Shown: piece after piece, positions 1-12,115 of the stretch
How the letters are laid out: each line of letters starts with the position of its first letter
Numbering within the stretch: the first letter of the stretch is position 1
From: Gamarada debralockiae
Lineage: Eukaryota > Ascomycota > Leotiomycetes > Helotiales > Hyphodiscaceae
Assembly (NCBI GenBank): GCA_002803225.1
Contig: NXFV01000940.1
Coordinates: 174,391 to 238,390 of the forward strand
Direction: 5' to 3'
DNA length: 64,000 bases
Notes under the pieces: model-generated
Told to the model about the DNA's origin: nothing
Database searches by the model: none
Seen by the model: only the letters and a program-made list of their open reading frames with translations
Program-made: the position numbers and the translations under genes

Positions 1-440
1 GTTTCCAATAGTAGAGCTTATTGTTTAGTGCAACGTATATAATAACTTGCAGTTTAGAGATTTTGAGACTGCTAATAAGTAGTGTAATAGTCTAGAGCTT
101 AGAAAATCTAATATAATTTAAGTTATATTATTAGAGGGTTGAAGGGTAGGGTCAAGAATCGCTTAGGTTGTTTAATTAGGTTCCCACCCTAACTTGGATT
201 GCTTCTTAAACCACCAAAACAGACATAAAAAGAAGCTATTTATAGTAATTTACTCCTCTAATATATGCTTTCTATTGATCTAGAAATCATTATATTTAGT
301 TAGGCAGTTATTAAATAAATAATTATTAAAAACTAAGCGGAGCCTCAACATGTGACTATTAGTAAACCCTAAAGAGCCTAATTCTTACTGCTATAAAAAA
401 CCTACTATTAATAACATTAATACTATATCTCCTAATGTAA
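1..440. other. AT-rich non-coding flank
   Basis: This stretch is strongly AT-rich with many short TA-rich runs and no open frame of useful length. It looks like decayed repeat sequence, possibly mutated by repeat-induced point mutation, but I could not identify a parent element. It ends where the left copy of the inverted repeat begins. Confidence 0.5.
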
Positions 441-788
441 CAAGAGCCTAGGTCTAGGCTTTAAGGAGATCTGCCTTAGGTCTGCGGAGGCCCCAAAGGA
501 CTGGAATAAGGCTTAGGTCTTGAAGGAGTAGTCTAGGCCTGTAGGACTCTAAGGGACTGATCTGGACCTACGGAAGCCCTGAAGGCCTGGAAGGCTATGA
601 AGAACAGGATGGCCTAGGAACTCGAGATCTAGACCTCGGTAACTTCCGAAGGGATCGGAAACGCTAATACTAGCTCGTATAAAGCTAGCAGCTAGTATAG
701 CTCCTATACGGAGCTAGTAGCTAAGAATAGAGTATAAGTAAGGGTTATTGACCTTCCTTGAAGGAAGGCAAGCTTGAGTTTCTTATTC
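441..788 (+). repeat. left copy of ~350 bp inverted repeat
   Basis: The sequence aligns, in reverse complement, with about 5975-6319. Shared landmarks include a CAAG..CCTAGG outer end, a GGAGTAGT(C/T)TAGG block, CTAAGGGACTGATCTG, a GAAGGCCT block, an AGCTAGTAGCT block, and an inner end with AGTATAAGTAAG and GGCAAGCTTGAGTTT. Copies differ by scattered substitutions and small gaps. The pair faces inward and encloses two genes. It could be the termini of one large element or two independent insertions of a non-autonomous repeat. Confidence 0.75.
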
Positions 789-992
789 ACAAGTGTATAA
801 GTACTACAGAACCTATTTTCGACCACTACGAATGCAACCACTATTCCCTCTTTTACTGAAGTGCTACTTCTCTAATATATTGTGACCCCTCCTGTTGCCC
901 CCTAGCTACCTGTAGCTATTACATGACCTGTCCCACGTGACCATTCCCTACACTGTAACTCTCTGCGATCCAGGTTACTAATCCATATGTTC

Positions 993-3450
993 TTATATTC
1001 TCGTTCTCTGAATAGACTTGAAGTGGACACGTCCGTCTTCAATCTTTAACACATGCACGGGCACTTTAAGTTTCAGCGTTTCTTCTCCAGGCAGATTCAT
1101 TGGCGCAGAGAACCCAGCAACATGTGAGACCTCCTTTCCGCAGGTCGGACACTTCCATTGTTTCCTAAGGTCCGCACTACCGGATTCATTCCCGCTATCA
1201 AGAGCCTTTATGCATACGTTACAGAATTGATGGTCGCACGGTCGGATTCTAGTAGAACATGTCAGTAAACATTACGCTCTGTCTTTCATTTATCATTAGT
1301 TGGCCTACATGCAGTCGCACAGTCTTGTCGCACACTCCTTACACATACTCGGCTTCGAGGGGTCGAATGACGACTCCGTTGCTACACCCTTCACCTTGTC
1401 CATTGCACTCACAGAGATCACGTTTTCGAAGTCACCTCCGTCCACCCGATTATCAACTTGCTCTTCAATAACAAAGAAGGGCATGTTTGCCTTCGTGTAT
1501 GCCGCGGCCTCAATTGGTGGTGGCTGTGGCACGATGTGGGTAACTGCTTCGCAGCTGGCTGGGTCAAGAATGTGTATGTGGGCCAAGCGGGCCGCTTCGG
1601 TATTCCAAATGCGATCTGGGTAGGAATCACGGTATATGTCCTGGACTAGAAATATAATATTTAGCCGCAGACGAGAATAGTAAAACACTGTTACTAAGGA
1701 GAACGAAATTGAAAAGCGCCTACCTAATTTGCCTCCTGCCGCTAAACCCATTGCCTTTAAGTCTTTCGTAGCGATCATGACGCTAGAATCGTCTGGCCTT
1801 GTCGGGAAGGGCAGGTTTGTCTGGGTGGGTGTGCCAGTTCCCTGTCCTGACCCTCCATAACTGGCATCACCAAACATATCAAAGTCCATATCGTTTGATT
1901 GGGCAGCAAAGGTTCCTGTCTGGTAAATCACTTCTGGCGTATGCGGTGGGCTCCCATATTGGTGCGGCGCACTGTGGGATATCGGACCGCATGCGCCATA
2001 GGAAGGCGCACTGAGGGACGGCCCTAGGTCAAGGCCTCCTAGGCTAGGTAGATGTCTCGTGTACTCTATGTGTGGGTAGGTAGCCTAGCCGAAATCAGAC
2101 GCTACACATTTTGAAGGAATTATTAGCATACCTTAATATGTGTCTCATTATTTTGAGGATCTCCAGTCAGGTCCAAGATCACATACGGTACGGAATCTGT
2201 TGGGTTTGCCGGATAAGATCTGATTTTGTCACCCGGGAGTAGGGAGAGTTCCGCGGGTGTCTTCAGCTCATCTAAACGTCTTGACCAGTCAAAAGAGGCA
2301 GTGGAGATTCTTTGTTCTGTGTCCTCTCGAGGTTCTTTGAGCCAAACCCGTAACTTTTCCTGGTATGAAGGAATTATTTCGATTTGAAGGCCGCCGTGTT
2401 TTTCTTCTCCGGTCTTTTGGCCTTCCACGGTGTATCCTGATCCCACTATGAGCTCATTAGTCAACATCCATCAGAAGGTTTCCAAAATTGTTGTTTCCAT
2501 GTACTCACAGGGCATTGCTACAAACTGCCTGACTATTCCGGGAGCTACACAGATGCCATCCAACCACTGCTGACCGGGAACGACAATGTAGTCTTGAAGT
2601 GGATCTGATCCGTCTATCGCCTCTATTCTTTCATCTCTAGTAAGACCAGAAACTGCATTGACGCGCCCAACAAATACGCGCAATGCGTATTTCTGTCCAT
2701 ATGGAGCTTTGAAGTCGATCCACAAAGCCTCTCTCTGCCACATTGGCAGGAACACACCACCTTGGTGCACGATTTTACTCGGGAGGGAGTCGGCATAGGC
2801 GTTGACGTTGAAGAGTGGAAAGGCGCCAAGAGAGGCAGGAAGTTGATGCAATTTATCATCATCGGGCATTCTGACCGTGCGATGGAATGTGATTTTAAGG
2901 CCTCTCCCATCTGTCAGGTTATATATTGTGGTTCCATTGCCATTCTCCCAATTTTCGCCGATGTTGAGTTTGAATTCTGCCCCAAACTGTTGATTTGTAA
3001 AGGCGATGAGCGGATCATCAATGTTGACGTATTTCCCACCTTCGGAAGGCTGTCCTTCGACTATTTCGATCTCTTCAAATGGGTGCACCACCGTTTTCTT
3101 AGAATCATGGAAAAACCGTTGTTCCCCGTGAACTAACGATTCAGGCGATTCATAGCCCAAAGCTGACGAATGTTAGTACAAGCCTCCACAGAACAAGGCG
3201 GTTAGATGGTGAACAGACCAGTCAATTTCCCCCAAAGCGCAGAAAGTGAGGCATTCCTGGGCAAAGAAATCCTCTCCGTAAAGGTTCCATTGTTGTTATC
3301 GTAAGTCTCTTCCGCTTCATAAGCCGAACCCAAGCTCTTTCGTAGCCCATCGACGATGATTTGAACGAAGGACACTTCGCTAGAGTCAAGTTGGGACTCC
3401 TCTGCCATCCTGATATCGCGACTGGAGCTACTTTTGTCGAAGATGCACAC
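993..3450 (-). CDS. RING-type protein of a fungal conserved family (ubiquitin-system-like)
   Basis: Exons on the minus strand are 3450-3219, 3162-2509, 2445-2132, 2084-1724, 1645-1309 and 1248-993. They sum to 717 codons with all phases consistent. The protein has a conserved middle region (WLDGIC, then QFVAMPLGSGYT across the 63 bp intron, then GGLQIEI). A Pro/Ser/Tyr-rich linker follows, then a C-terminal region with AAGGKL, IWNT, HILDPA and THIVPQPP. It ends in a RING finger: CKEC, then CDHQFC, NVC and CPTC. A RING finger suggests E3 ubiquitin ligase activity, but the substrate is unknown. The first intron has a weak GTCTGT donor, so the N-terminus is less certain, and Met15 is an alternative start. 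A TATA-like stretch lies about 90 bp upstream near 3535. The gene sits inside the inverted repeats and has a degenerate paralogue at 6937-11121. Confidence 0.82.
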
Positions 3451-3758
3451 GAATCCTTAGGAGAGTTCGATCAGACCGAAAACTTTCTCAAGTATCAAAC
3501 TGAATTATGACTTGGGCCTTTCACAACGCTTTCATATATTAATGAGTCGGATTCTTCAACCAAGCGAGAGCTCAGCCGCACTCAGCCTCGTTGCTGCCTG
3601 GACACCCTTGCAACCCTACACTCGGCACAGCTCCCCAAGGTTCTTGTTCATAGCTGTTGACTTACGAGCGATATAGCTGCCTCGAAAGCAGGATTCCACT
3701 AAAAGAGCATGAAAGAGGAACAGGCGAAACAGGAGGGCGCAAAATAATATGATGGCGG

Positions 3759-4003
3759 GCGCAATTGAAAACCGTGTGTCCTCGCGAAAACCCCAGGAAC
3801 ATCAAAAAGCTCTAGGTTTTCGCACTTGCATATCAATTTCGAAAATTGCTAGAATTTAATAATTTTGGTTGACAAGATATAAAAGAAGTATACGCCTCTA
3901 TTAAACTGATTTTCGTAGAAAATGAGTCTGGACCGCTTTTACTCTGGTTTTCTGAATGACTGTCCCAAATATTCGCTTAAAATTGAACGATTCTCAATTG
4001 CGC
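3759..4003. mobile_element. MITE-like element, family 1 copy 1
   Basis: A 245 bp AT-rich segment is bounded by inverted ends reading GGCGCAATTGAAAACCGT on the left and GGCGCAATTGAGAATCGT in reverse complement on the right. It has no coding capacity. A second element of similar size, ends and partial interior similarity lies at 14054-14304. Clear target-site duplications are not visible, so exact borders and superfamily are undetermined. Confidence 0.65.
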
Positions 4004-4195
4004 CGCGCCGGCCTTCGCAGCTTCTTCAACACTATCCATTCTTAACCACGTATATTGATATCGGCCATCATTGTGCGAGACGAAGCTAGTCCCTTTCCTG
4101 TCTGCCTCAGTTATACAATCCTTCACGTGGCCCCCCGCACGAGCCATATTTGACGGCGAGACGTCAACAGCCTGATTCGTAACGACCTCAAGCAA
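3977..4195 (-). CDS. short hypothetical ORF (72 aa), doubtful
   Basis: A 72-codon ATG-started frame has a plausible amino-acid composition but no family I recognise. Its last roughly nine codons and stop lie inside the inverted-repeat element at 3759-4003. If translated, its C-terminus therefore derives from the mobile element. It is divergently oriented to the STAND N-terminal gene with only about 115 bp between starts. It could be a real small gene, the remnant of a longer gene truncated by the insertion, or chance. Confidence 0.3.
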   Translation of the reverse strand: MLEVVTNQAVDVSPSNMARAGGHVKDCITEADRKGTSFVSHNDGRYQYTWLRMDSVEEAAKAGAAQLRIVQF

Positions 4196-4309
4196 CGCCG
4201 GCTGATTTTCTTGTGCTGATCGTCTTCTTAATATTGAGCATAGAAGATACCGCAGTATCTCTCCTTACATCATTGTCAATTCAAAAGAAGATTGGTGAAG
4301 CGTTTCAAT

Positions 4310-5854
4310 ATGTCCTTTGGCTTCAGCGTCGGAGATATTGTCCTCCTCAGCCAGCTCGCATACAACCTGTACTCGAACGTAACATCAGGAAGACGTGGCG
4401 CCGGCCGCGATCTCAAGGAACTCGAAGATGTCCTTTTTGGACTTCGCTGCGCCTTAGATCACCTAGGTAGAGTTGCCAGCGACATCTCGGCCACAGCTTC
4501 CAACCAAGATATGTTCCCGAGCGATATACGGGAAAAATTGAACCTTATGATCGCTTCTTGTGGCTCGACGCTCCAAGAACTAGATTTGGTGACGCGGAAA
4601 TACAGAGATGGCATCAAGCCGGCCGATAAGGACGCGATCGAGGAAGAAAATGCGCCACTAAAGAATCAAATCAAAATGCGTATCGCGCGAGCCTCACAAT
4701 TGAAGCGAAACCTCGAGATTAATTTCGCGAAGGTACGCTGGGATATGAAGCGGCAGTCTTTTCAGGAATATAGGGAGAAGCTCCAAGCACATGTAGACGC
4801 GATCAATACTGTCTTAAATACATTATTATGGTGTGGATATCCCAAATCCCCATTCAACGGTTACGTCAACTAAATAATTCCTAGGTCCACGACCCACCGT
4901 ATAGAGACCAGTGGCGAAGTTAACTCTGCACACACGAAAGGGCTGCTTACTCAATCATTACAAAGTAACCAATCCCTTTTAAAGCTGGTTGAGGATATCC
5001 ACGACATACTACTCGACTCAAATCGCCGTTTGCCACTACGGATGAAAGCGCCAGGACCTCCAGCGGCGCACTTAAGAGGGGTCGACCATCTTTTAGGGCC
5101 AAGTGGAGGAGTAGCCGGCGAGCTGGCACTGTTTGGGCCGGATGTCCAAACAGTGGATGCTTATTACGGAACAACGATGCATATGGTCCTGGATGAATCC
5201 CCCGAACCTCTTGAAAATATCCAAATATTACAAGCTGCCACTGCGACAGCCCCAACGCCCTTACAGTATGACACCTCGCCGTCCTTAAGCATAGCCGACA
5301 AACCAGTACAGAGGCTTTCTAGCGCGATAGTCGAGCTGAACCGCCAGCGACAGTTGACCGGATCGAAGGAGTTTGAACTACGAAAGCATCAACTCTCAGC
5401 ACAAGTACCAGTTATTAAGCCCTCTTTCCTTAAACTCGAACTACCCACTATTGGCCAGCTCCGTGACGGCCTTACTTACATATTTCGCCCTTCCACACAA
5501 AGAACGGTACGCCAACTAGAGCCGAGCTTGGCCGAGCGAGAACATGAGATTATTCGCTGGACACAGGGGCTTGGCCACTTTGTCAAGTCGTTTGTGTCGA
5601 CCTCAACATCACCGTTGAAGCGGAAAGCTGAAAACCAGGATCAAGAAAGTGACGTGGTTGATCTCCTAGTGCACTTGAATGAATCCATTGAGAAGAGCAA
5701 TACAAAGATAAGAGAGCTCTTTTATCAAGCTTCAGGGCATGCGCAGATTGACGATGCTCTAAATCAACTTCAGATAACATCAAGGTCTGTAAGGGTAATG
5801 AAGGAGATCGAAGAGTTTGAGGATATGAGAGAGGAATGGAGGGACGAGATGTAA
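4310..5854 (+). CDS. STAND-type N-terminal domain protein without NACHT or repeats
   Basis: Exons 4310-4830 and 4885-5854 join through a 54 bp phase-2 intron to give 496 aa. The start at MSFGFSVGD is preferred because this motif opens the helical N-terminal domain common to fungal STAND/NLR-like proteins. An in-frame ATG six codons upstream is possible. The rest is predicted to be helical and partly charged. I see no P-loop, ankyrin, WD or TPR region, and it ends with an acidic, Glu-rich tail. Such stand-alone N-terminal domains may act as partners or relics of NLR-like receptors; that role is inference. It lies within the inverted-repeat-bounded segment, transcribed away from the RING gene. 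Confidence 0.72.
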
Positions 5855-5974
5855 TAGCTATAGGTAGCTGGAGGGCAGCAGGAGGGATCACAGTATATCA
5901 GAGAAGTAGCAGTTCTGTGAAAGGAGAAGTAGTTATTGTATCAATAGTAGGGTTCTTGAGTATTGGTACACTTT

Positions 5975-6319
5975 AAATAATAAACTCAAGCTTGCCTTCC
6001 CACAAGTAGGTCAGCAAGCCTTACTTATACTTTACTCCCAGCTACTATATGCACATGCTAGCTGTACTAGCTACTGACTATATAGCTGACTGTGCGCAAG
6101 CATTTCTGAACCCTCCAGGGTCTCCAAGGTCTCTGTAACCTAGACTATCCCTTCAGGGTCTAGGCTCTTATTACAATGGCCTTCTAGGCCTTCGGGGCTT
6201 CTGTAGGGTCAGATCAGTCCCTTAGAGTCCCTACGGTCCTAAACTACTCCTCCAATGCCTAGGCCCTATTCCAGCCCTTCGAGGTTTCCGTAGTCTCAAT
6301 CCACTTCCTAGGGTCCTTG
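5975..6319 (-). repeat. right copy of ~350 bp inverted repeat
   Basis: This is the reverse-complement partner of 441-788, beginning with AAACTCAAGCTTGCC on the inner side and ending with CCTAGGGTCCTTG on the outer side. The outer ends on both sides are adjacent to TAA, which could be a 3 bp target duplication. A match this short is weak evidence. From 6320 to 6936 I see nothing coding. Confidence 0.72.
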
Positions 6320-6936
6320 TAAATCTGCTCATATTATAGAATCACTGTATTGTACTTTTCTGAAATTTACACTCCCCCGTCCCTTCTATTAAAAGACTGT
6401 AGGTCCCTTCTGCCTTGCAACAATCATTCTATAGAACATCCACGAGGGCTGCTTGCCGTACTTGTGCTGAAGGAATTCGCGACTATATCGATCGCTTTTA
6501 TCCTCTTTGACTATAACCTAAGATTGTGTATGTACTCCTCTATGTGCCTAAATCTTGTCTGAAAAATCTATTATATCAGGCGCTCGGGGTCTATGGGATT
6601 CCTTGTTCTTCCACTGGAATGTTTGCTACTCCCAACCTTGTAGGCGTTGAACCTTCTCCATTTAGGATTTGCGCTTAGTCATCCAACCAGCTGCAGCATC
6701 TTCTCTACCAGAACCTATCAACTACCAGTTCAGGATATGACGGAGAAATCCCAGCTTCCTTCCAAAGCTTTGAAACGGTCAACCATGGGCTGGGCTACAT
6801 TCGCACATGCGCAACACAGACAATGCAATCTCTCTCCCCCCGGTCTCCCGTTGCCGATCATCCCTTACCCGTTGAAACTTATCAAGGGCTATATTGCAGT
6901 TTGTTCCTTAACCATTCCTACTATATAATTCATTGA

Positions 6937-9900
6937 CTAACGCTCTGCTCCAAACCCCAAAAGCAAACTCTCTGCTTCCGTATTCCACCCACTCACTCTA
7001 CCTCTCAGCAATCCCAGGGCCGTCTGCCCATCCTTGTCCTTCAAGTTTACAAGCTCCTTGGCCCCAGGCCAGGCGAGTAAAATCCTCAAGGCATGAACAT
7101 TGCCCATGGCCGCTGCAGCATGAATACAGGTCCTGCCATTAAAATCCAAAATATCGATCCTTGCACCCGCCTCTAACAAAATGTAGAGATTTGAAACATT
7201 GTTAACGTTAACCACATGCAGAGCACTCTTTCCCCGCCCGTAGTGAAGATCCTGCTCATTGTCATTCGCGAGGTTCGGGTCCGCACCAAGCTCCAACATC
7301 CTCTTTATAACCGCAGGTATAGCCTTGTAGGATATAGAGGCCAGCGTCATGCCCCAATCATCAGGCGTATGTCCCTCCGCACAGGCCCACTCAAGCAGAG
7401 CCAAAGTTTGCTGCTTGCAAGCACGAGACAGAATCTCGCCTACCCTGCCAGGAATCAAAGAGTCAAGTTCGCGAGCCGTGGGACATAGTTTCAGGATTCG
7501 GTCGAGATGGTACCCCGAACTTTCTCAGCCGGCTTCGTAGAGGCCATCAGCCAGGAGAGGAAGATACTTTTCATCCTTCAAGAGGTCCTTGGGGAGTCGC
7601 CAGAGGTTGGCGAGGATGAAGTCGAAGGGGTAGACGTCCTTTTCTTTATACGGCCTCCCTGTGATACTGTACAATCCATTGGCAGCTCTGATGGCTTCTT
7701 GGAAGATTTTCCTATGGTTTCGGTGCCGAAGCGGAATTTGCCCCAGGCCGTGAGGTGGGTGAGAGTGTCGGCGGGTTTGTGTGGTTGAGTGATCTGAGTT
7801 GAGGGGGTCAGCATCCAACAGATCAAGGACAGAGGTCGTGTAGTGAGTGACAAACTTACAACGTCTTGGGATGATATAGCAGCAACTGTGTTCTTGGAGT
7901 TGATTCCCGCCGGCGCGCCGAATACGATACTCTTGTCTGCCTTTACTCCACAAAAGGCACATGTGGTAATTGTGTCCTGGACCATCCATTGGGTGATACA
8001 GAACGAGCAAAAGACATGATTACAAGGCCGCAAGCTGAGCATCCGTCAATGAGTATCTCCAATGCCAAGATGCGTAGTGTACTCACAAGGTATCAGCAAG
8101 ATTGGTCTCACAGAATGCACACCCTGTGAGACTCTTTCGAGTGACCTCAATCATCACATCCCATACAATACCGGCCGCAAGATCTATCTCTTGAACGGAC
8201 CTTACCAAACTAAGAGGTCCGTCTCCTATCTCGAGTCCCTTTCCTCGATCCACGTAAAAAGGAAGTCTGGACTTCACATACTCCCTCCACGAAATCGGAC
8301 ACGGCGGCGGTATCAACCCTGTAACGCCAGCAAATGTCACAGAGTTAAGAATATGGATGTTAACCACCTGACTCTTCCCCCAATCAAACATTCTTTTGTC
8401 CCTTGACTCGATGACTCTTTGCTTTCGCGCTGCACCTGCCCCCAAGGCCATTCTATAAGGTCGCCCAGTAGGCTCTAAACTGATCAGCTTAAGAGCTATT
8501 TCATCCTTGGCAAGAGAGTAGAGAGGCATATAGTATGGTTTCAGTTGTTTGAATGGTTTGGTGCGGACTGCGATCGGGCTGCTGTTAGGAATATTGGGTA
8601 ACATGCTGGATATCCCCTTCTTGTCTGAGTAAGGACGGTGTGATGCACCGGATGTCAATGAAAGGGGAGAGGCGAAGCGTTGCCGTACCAGGATTGTGTG
8701 TAGATAAACGTGCCCGAGAAGGTCCCTGAGATGGTAGACGTTCCTGGGAAGATGGACGTTCCCAGTAAGATAGACGTTCCCAGGTTATGGGCACAGAGAT
8801 TGGTGAAATTGCTTCGAGCTTGTATTCGCCGGAGGATGTGTCAGGCGCGCACCAAGCCATGAGCTCCCTCAGGAAGGCTGGCCGCCCGTAGTAAAAATCA
8901 TGATTATCACCCTGCGGCGCCGTGCCGAAGAATTCCTTCTCGGGAAAGTTCTTAGAGTTAAACTTCAGGTGACTAGTAGGCGGTATCAAGTTCCTGTCCA
9001 GGGGTGGCATGAGGATAAGCTGTCCGGGGAGAAAATCTGCTTCGGAGGGCGTAAGGAAGAGATCCTGTGGAGAATCCAGGGCTTGATCGTTGGGACACTT
9101 GACTGACCCCTCTGATGTTTTGGCCGTCGCGAAGAGAACGCTGGTCTTGTATCTTGGCGCGATCTCGAGTTGCATCCCGCCGATGTATTCTTGGTTACTT
9201 AGTTGCTGCTCGACGCTGTACCCTTTGTCGAGAGGCATGGCGACGAATTGCTTGATCAGTCCGTTCGCCACGCAGAAACCATCGAGTCGCTCCTGCTTAG
9301 GGACGACCAAAAAGTCCTGCATCGTCGAGCCTTTCTCTTTGGAGCTTCTTTGTCGTCCCGAGATTACGTTGATACCCCAGCGTAGATCCTAATCCCATAA
9401 TTCTCGGAAAAGTCGTACTGGCCGACCCATCTCTCTGCCCCCATTCCAGGATCCCCCGCCATTGGCCCATCCCCACTGAAGCAGATACTCAGCGCCTCCC
9501 TTTGAAACATGGTTGAAAAAAGGCCACCCATTCCCACCATTTCTTCACTCAAACTGCTGGCGTGAGAAGAGACGGAAAAGAGCGGGAGTGGACCCAACTG
9601 TGCCGGCAACCCATCTTCACTCTGCCCATCCTCGGGAAGTCGAAGTGTTCTCCGGACCGAGATATACGTGGGCGGGATTTCGTCCCCACTCCTTTTATCG
9701 TACAAAACAATAGCGTCATCCCCGTGGAATGGAGCCCTACAGGCCTTGAAGCTCTGGCACTCAGCGATAACTTGCCCCACCTCCGAATCTTCAGACAGTC
9801 TGAACCGGGCTAGGCTCATGGCTTCTAAACTAGTGTACTCGTTGTAGAAGTCGAGGAATCTTTGATACTGGTTGATCTTGTACCCTGAAACAGGATCGAA

Positions 9901-11121
9901 GGACGATGGACCCGAGGTTACGCAGACGACATAGGGTGCTTCCCTGCCGGTTATAGGGCCAAAGTGCATTTGAGTGGAGATGGAACGGAAGCCACATATT
10001 TCGGTGTATTCTGTTGGCTATTAGCCGATACTGCGTTAGAAATATCTTAGAATGCAAAGTTTGTGGAAAGCGTGTACTCTTGAGAAGATTTTCCAACAGC
10101 TCAAATGTGAGGGAGTGGGGATCGACCTCGACATCTTCGGTGTAACATTCCCTAGACCCTTTCTTCCGTAGTCCTTGGATGTGCAATATCATCTTCTGCT
10201 TCGGTGGATCTGAATTACATCATCAGAACCACCTATAATGTTCAACAATACTCAACGTAACATACCTGCTGCCGTCGTCTTCTTCCTCTGACTCCTCATG
10301 AACTCTAGCCTCTGTGCAGCAGTCTTCAGCTCCCCGCTTAGGTCCGGAGTAAAAGAAGCAAGCCATTCATCAAAAGATCCGTAGAAGATGTCGCTGCTGT
10401 GCTCAGTCAACGAGATCGGCGTCTGAGAACTGTCCTTGCTGTCGCTTGCATCCGAATCCGTACTGGCAACTTTCGCAGCAATTGCCCTAGCTGAAGAGTG
10501 CAAATAGTCCCGCAAGACTTCCCTGTCATCCTCAGGGTTTGCGGATGTGTCCTTGAGGATGTCATTGACGGGCTTCTCAACCCTGCGCAGGTCCTCTCGC
10601 ACGGCTGATATAGACATAGTATCCCAGCACTGCTGGTCAGCTTATCGAACATGTGAGACGAGGAAGATGGGAGATAGTTACACTGTCTGCACAAGAAGCG
10701 CAATGCTCAACGTCGCTTTATACTTATCCAGCAGCCCCCTCAATTCCTCCAGAGTCTTCATTTTCGAGCTGAAAGTGAATTGAGCCTGCACTTTACTCAA
10801 ACCACCCTTTATGTGTCCATCTCGTATTTGCGAGAGTAGATCCTAGATGGACTGCAAGGTGCGCTTGTACCCCGTTATTAAAGTGTTCAATCCTTCCGGA
10901 TTCCGATTGTTAGCAGCCGCAGCAACGTTGTTGCTCCTGGAAAGTTGCGACTCGAGGTCGTTAAGGACAAGGTAGAATGCAGTTACCTCCTGCCCAATTG
11001 CGACGAGCCCTGCTTGTCGGCCTTTTAGCTCAGAAACAACTGAGGTGATTAACTGGGAGGTCTGCACCGCAAGAGAAAGGAGGCCAGCGATGCTGGTGGC
11101 GATAGAGAGTGGGTCTGGCAT
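6937..11121 (-). pseudogene. degenerate STAND-N / RING / ankyrin fusion, paralogue of the 993-3450 gene
   Basis: Reading from 11121 the order is: an N-terminal STAND-type helical domain (MPDPLSIATSIAGLL); a linker; a region paralogous to the upstream RING gene (HFGPITGRE, then QFVAMPLDKGYSVE, GGMQLEI, VNIHILN); a RING finger (CAFC, CNHVFC, SFC, CAFC) completed across an intron; then C-terminal ankyrin repeats. Plausible introns are 10211-10265, 10011-10077, about 8632-8685, about 8048-8085 and about 7792-7847. Four lesions interrupt it: an in-frame TAG at 10843-10845, a one-base loss in a GGGG run near 9381, a one-base loss in an AAAA run near 7720, and an in-frame TGA at 7525-7527. Conserved motifs on both sides of each lesion are otherwise intact, so decay is recent or some lesions are sequencing errors. 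The family's biochemical role is not established here; the RING suggests ubiquitin ligation. Confidence 0.7.
8703..8786. repeat. imperfect 18 bp tandem repeats inside the degenerate RING gene
   Basis: About four copies of an 18 bp unit of the form GATRGACGTTCCYRGKAA occur here, one separated by a 12 bp spacer. On the minus strand they encode six-residue repeats of the type W/Q-E-R-L/P. They lie in a linker just before the intron near 8632-8685 and are absent from the paralogue at 993-3450. Confidence 0.55.
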
Positions 11122-11193
11122 TGGTAGTGTTATTATAGTGGGGGTAGAATTGCTGCTCACTTTTTGGGGGATATAATGACTCGGTGAAATCAC

Positions 11194-12115
11194 TCGCGGC
11201 GCGATTCGGAGCTCGCCTTACCGCTCGCACCGTTAGTAATCACTCAAATTGTTAAGAATCTTTAATAAATTAAGATATATAGTTGTTACCTTATTACTAT
11301 TAGTCTAGTACTAGTATTTATATATACTTATCAACTATAGGAATTATAACCCTAACTTTCACGCAAGGCAAGATCACAACGTCAATCACGTGCGTTCCCA
11401 CTCTTGCTCGCTGGCTCCATAATGAAAATGGCAGGCTCGTGTCACCGTGATGGAAAATCTTACATTCCCAAAACTGCATAATGTCACTGCCGTAACTTCC
11501 TAAATTATCTCCGTAAGTTTGTCCATGTGCCTGTATTGTCATGGCGTTTCAAATATGCTGACTGATTTACCGGGAGCCTATCGTGAGCACTAAAGTAGCC
11601 CCTGAAAATCGCAGGCTCGCCTTCGGGAGCGTACTTCGTGGCTACACCATTGAAGGCTTCTGCATTGCAGGACACCCACGGCTTGCAGTGGCCCTCGCTC
11701 ACGCTTGCTAGGGAGGTCGAGCCGACAAGGAACGATACTTACACGGCATAAACGGTCCAACCACTGCTCTTTCATGCTGTACGGTTCATTGCCGTTCCAT
11801 CCCACTCTGACCTTGATTTATCCTTTCTTCTTTCTCGGTCCGGCCAGTGCTACCTCACTTGCCATCGCAGCTTTAATTGATCGACCTTTCTCCTTTCTTC
11901 CCGACCTCCTGGGATTCGCGGGCCTGCACTTGTACCTGCACTAACACAGTCACCAACGCCATACCAAACAAACCCGGTCCTGATCCCCATACCGAGAGCG
12001 AGTACCACGTGTCAGTCATCCATGCGGAAGCTGAAGCTCTCAACCTTGAACCCCTCTCGGAGCTTGTTTCGTTTTCGCACAAAAACCAAGCCAGCACAGC
12101 ATAGCACTGCCCGCC
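11194..12115. other. intergenic region
   Basis: This is about 920 bp between divergent genes. The part next to 11230-11350 is AT-rich. The minus strand at about 11318-11805 has several short overlapping frames that might be a decayed small gene, but no family is recognisable and no consistent exon model emerges. The last 250 bp would hold the promoter of the downstream monooxygenase. Confidence 0.4.

Noticed and set aside
11318..11805. Overlapping short minus-strand frames that might form a small spliced gene
   Set aside because: No splice combination gives a single convincing product and no family is recognised.
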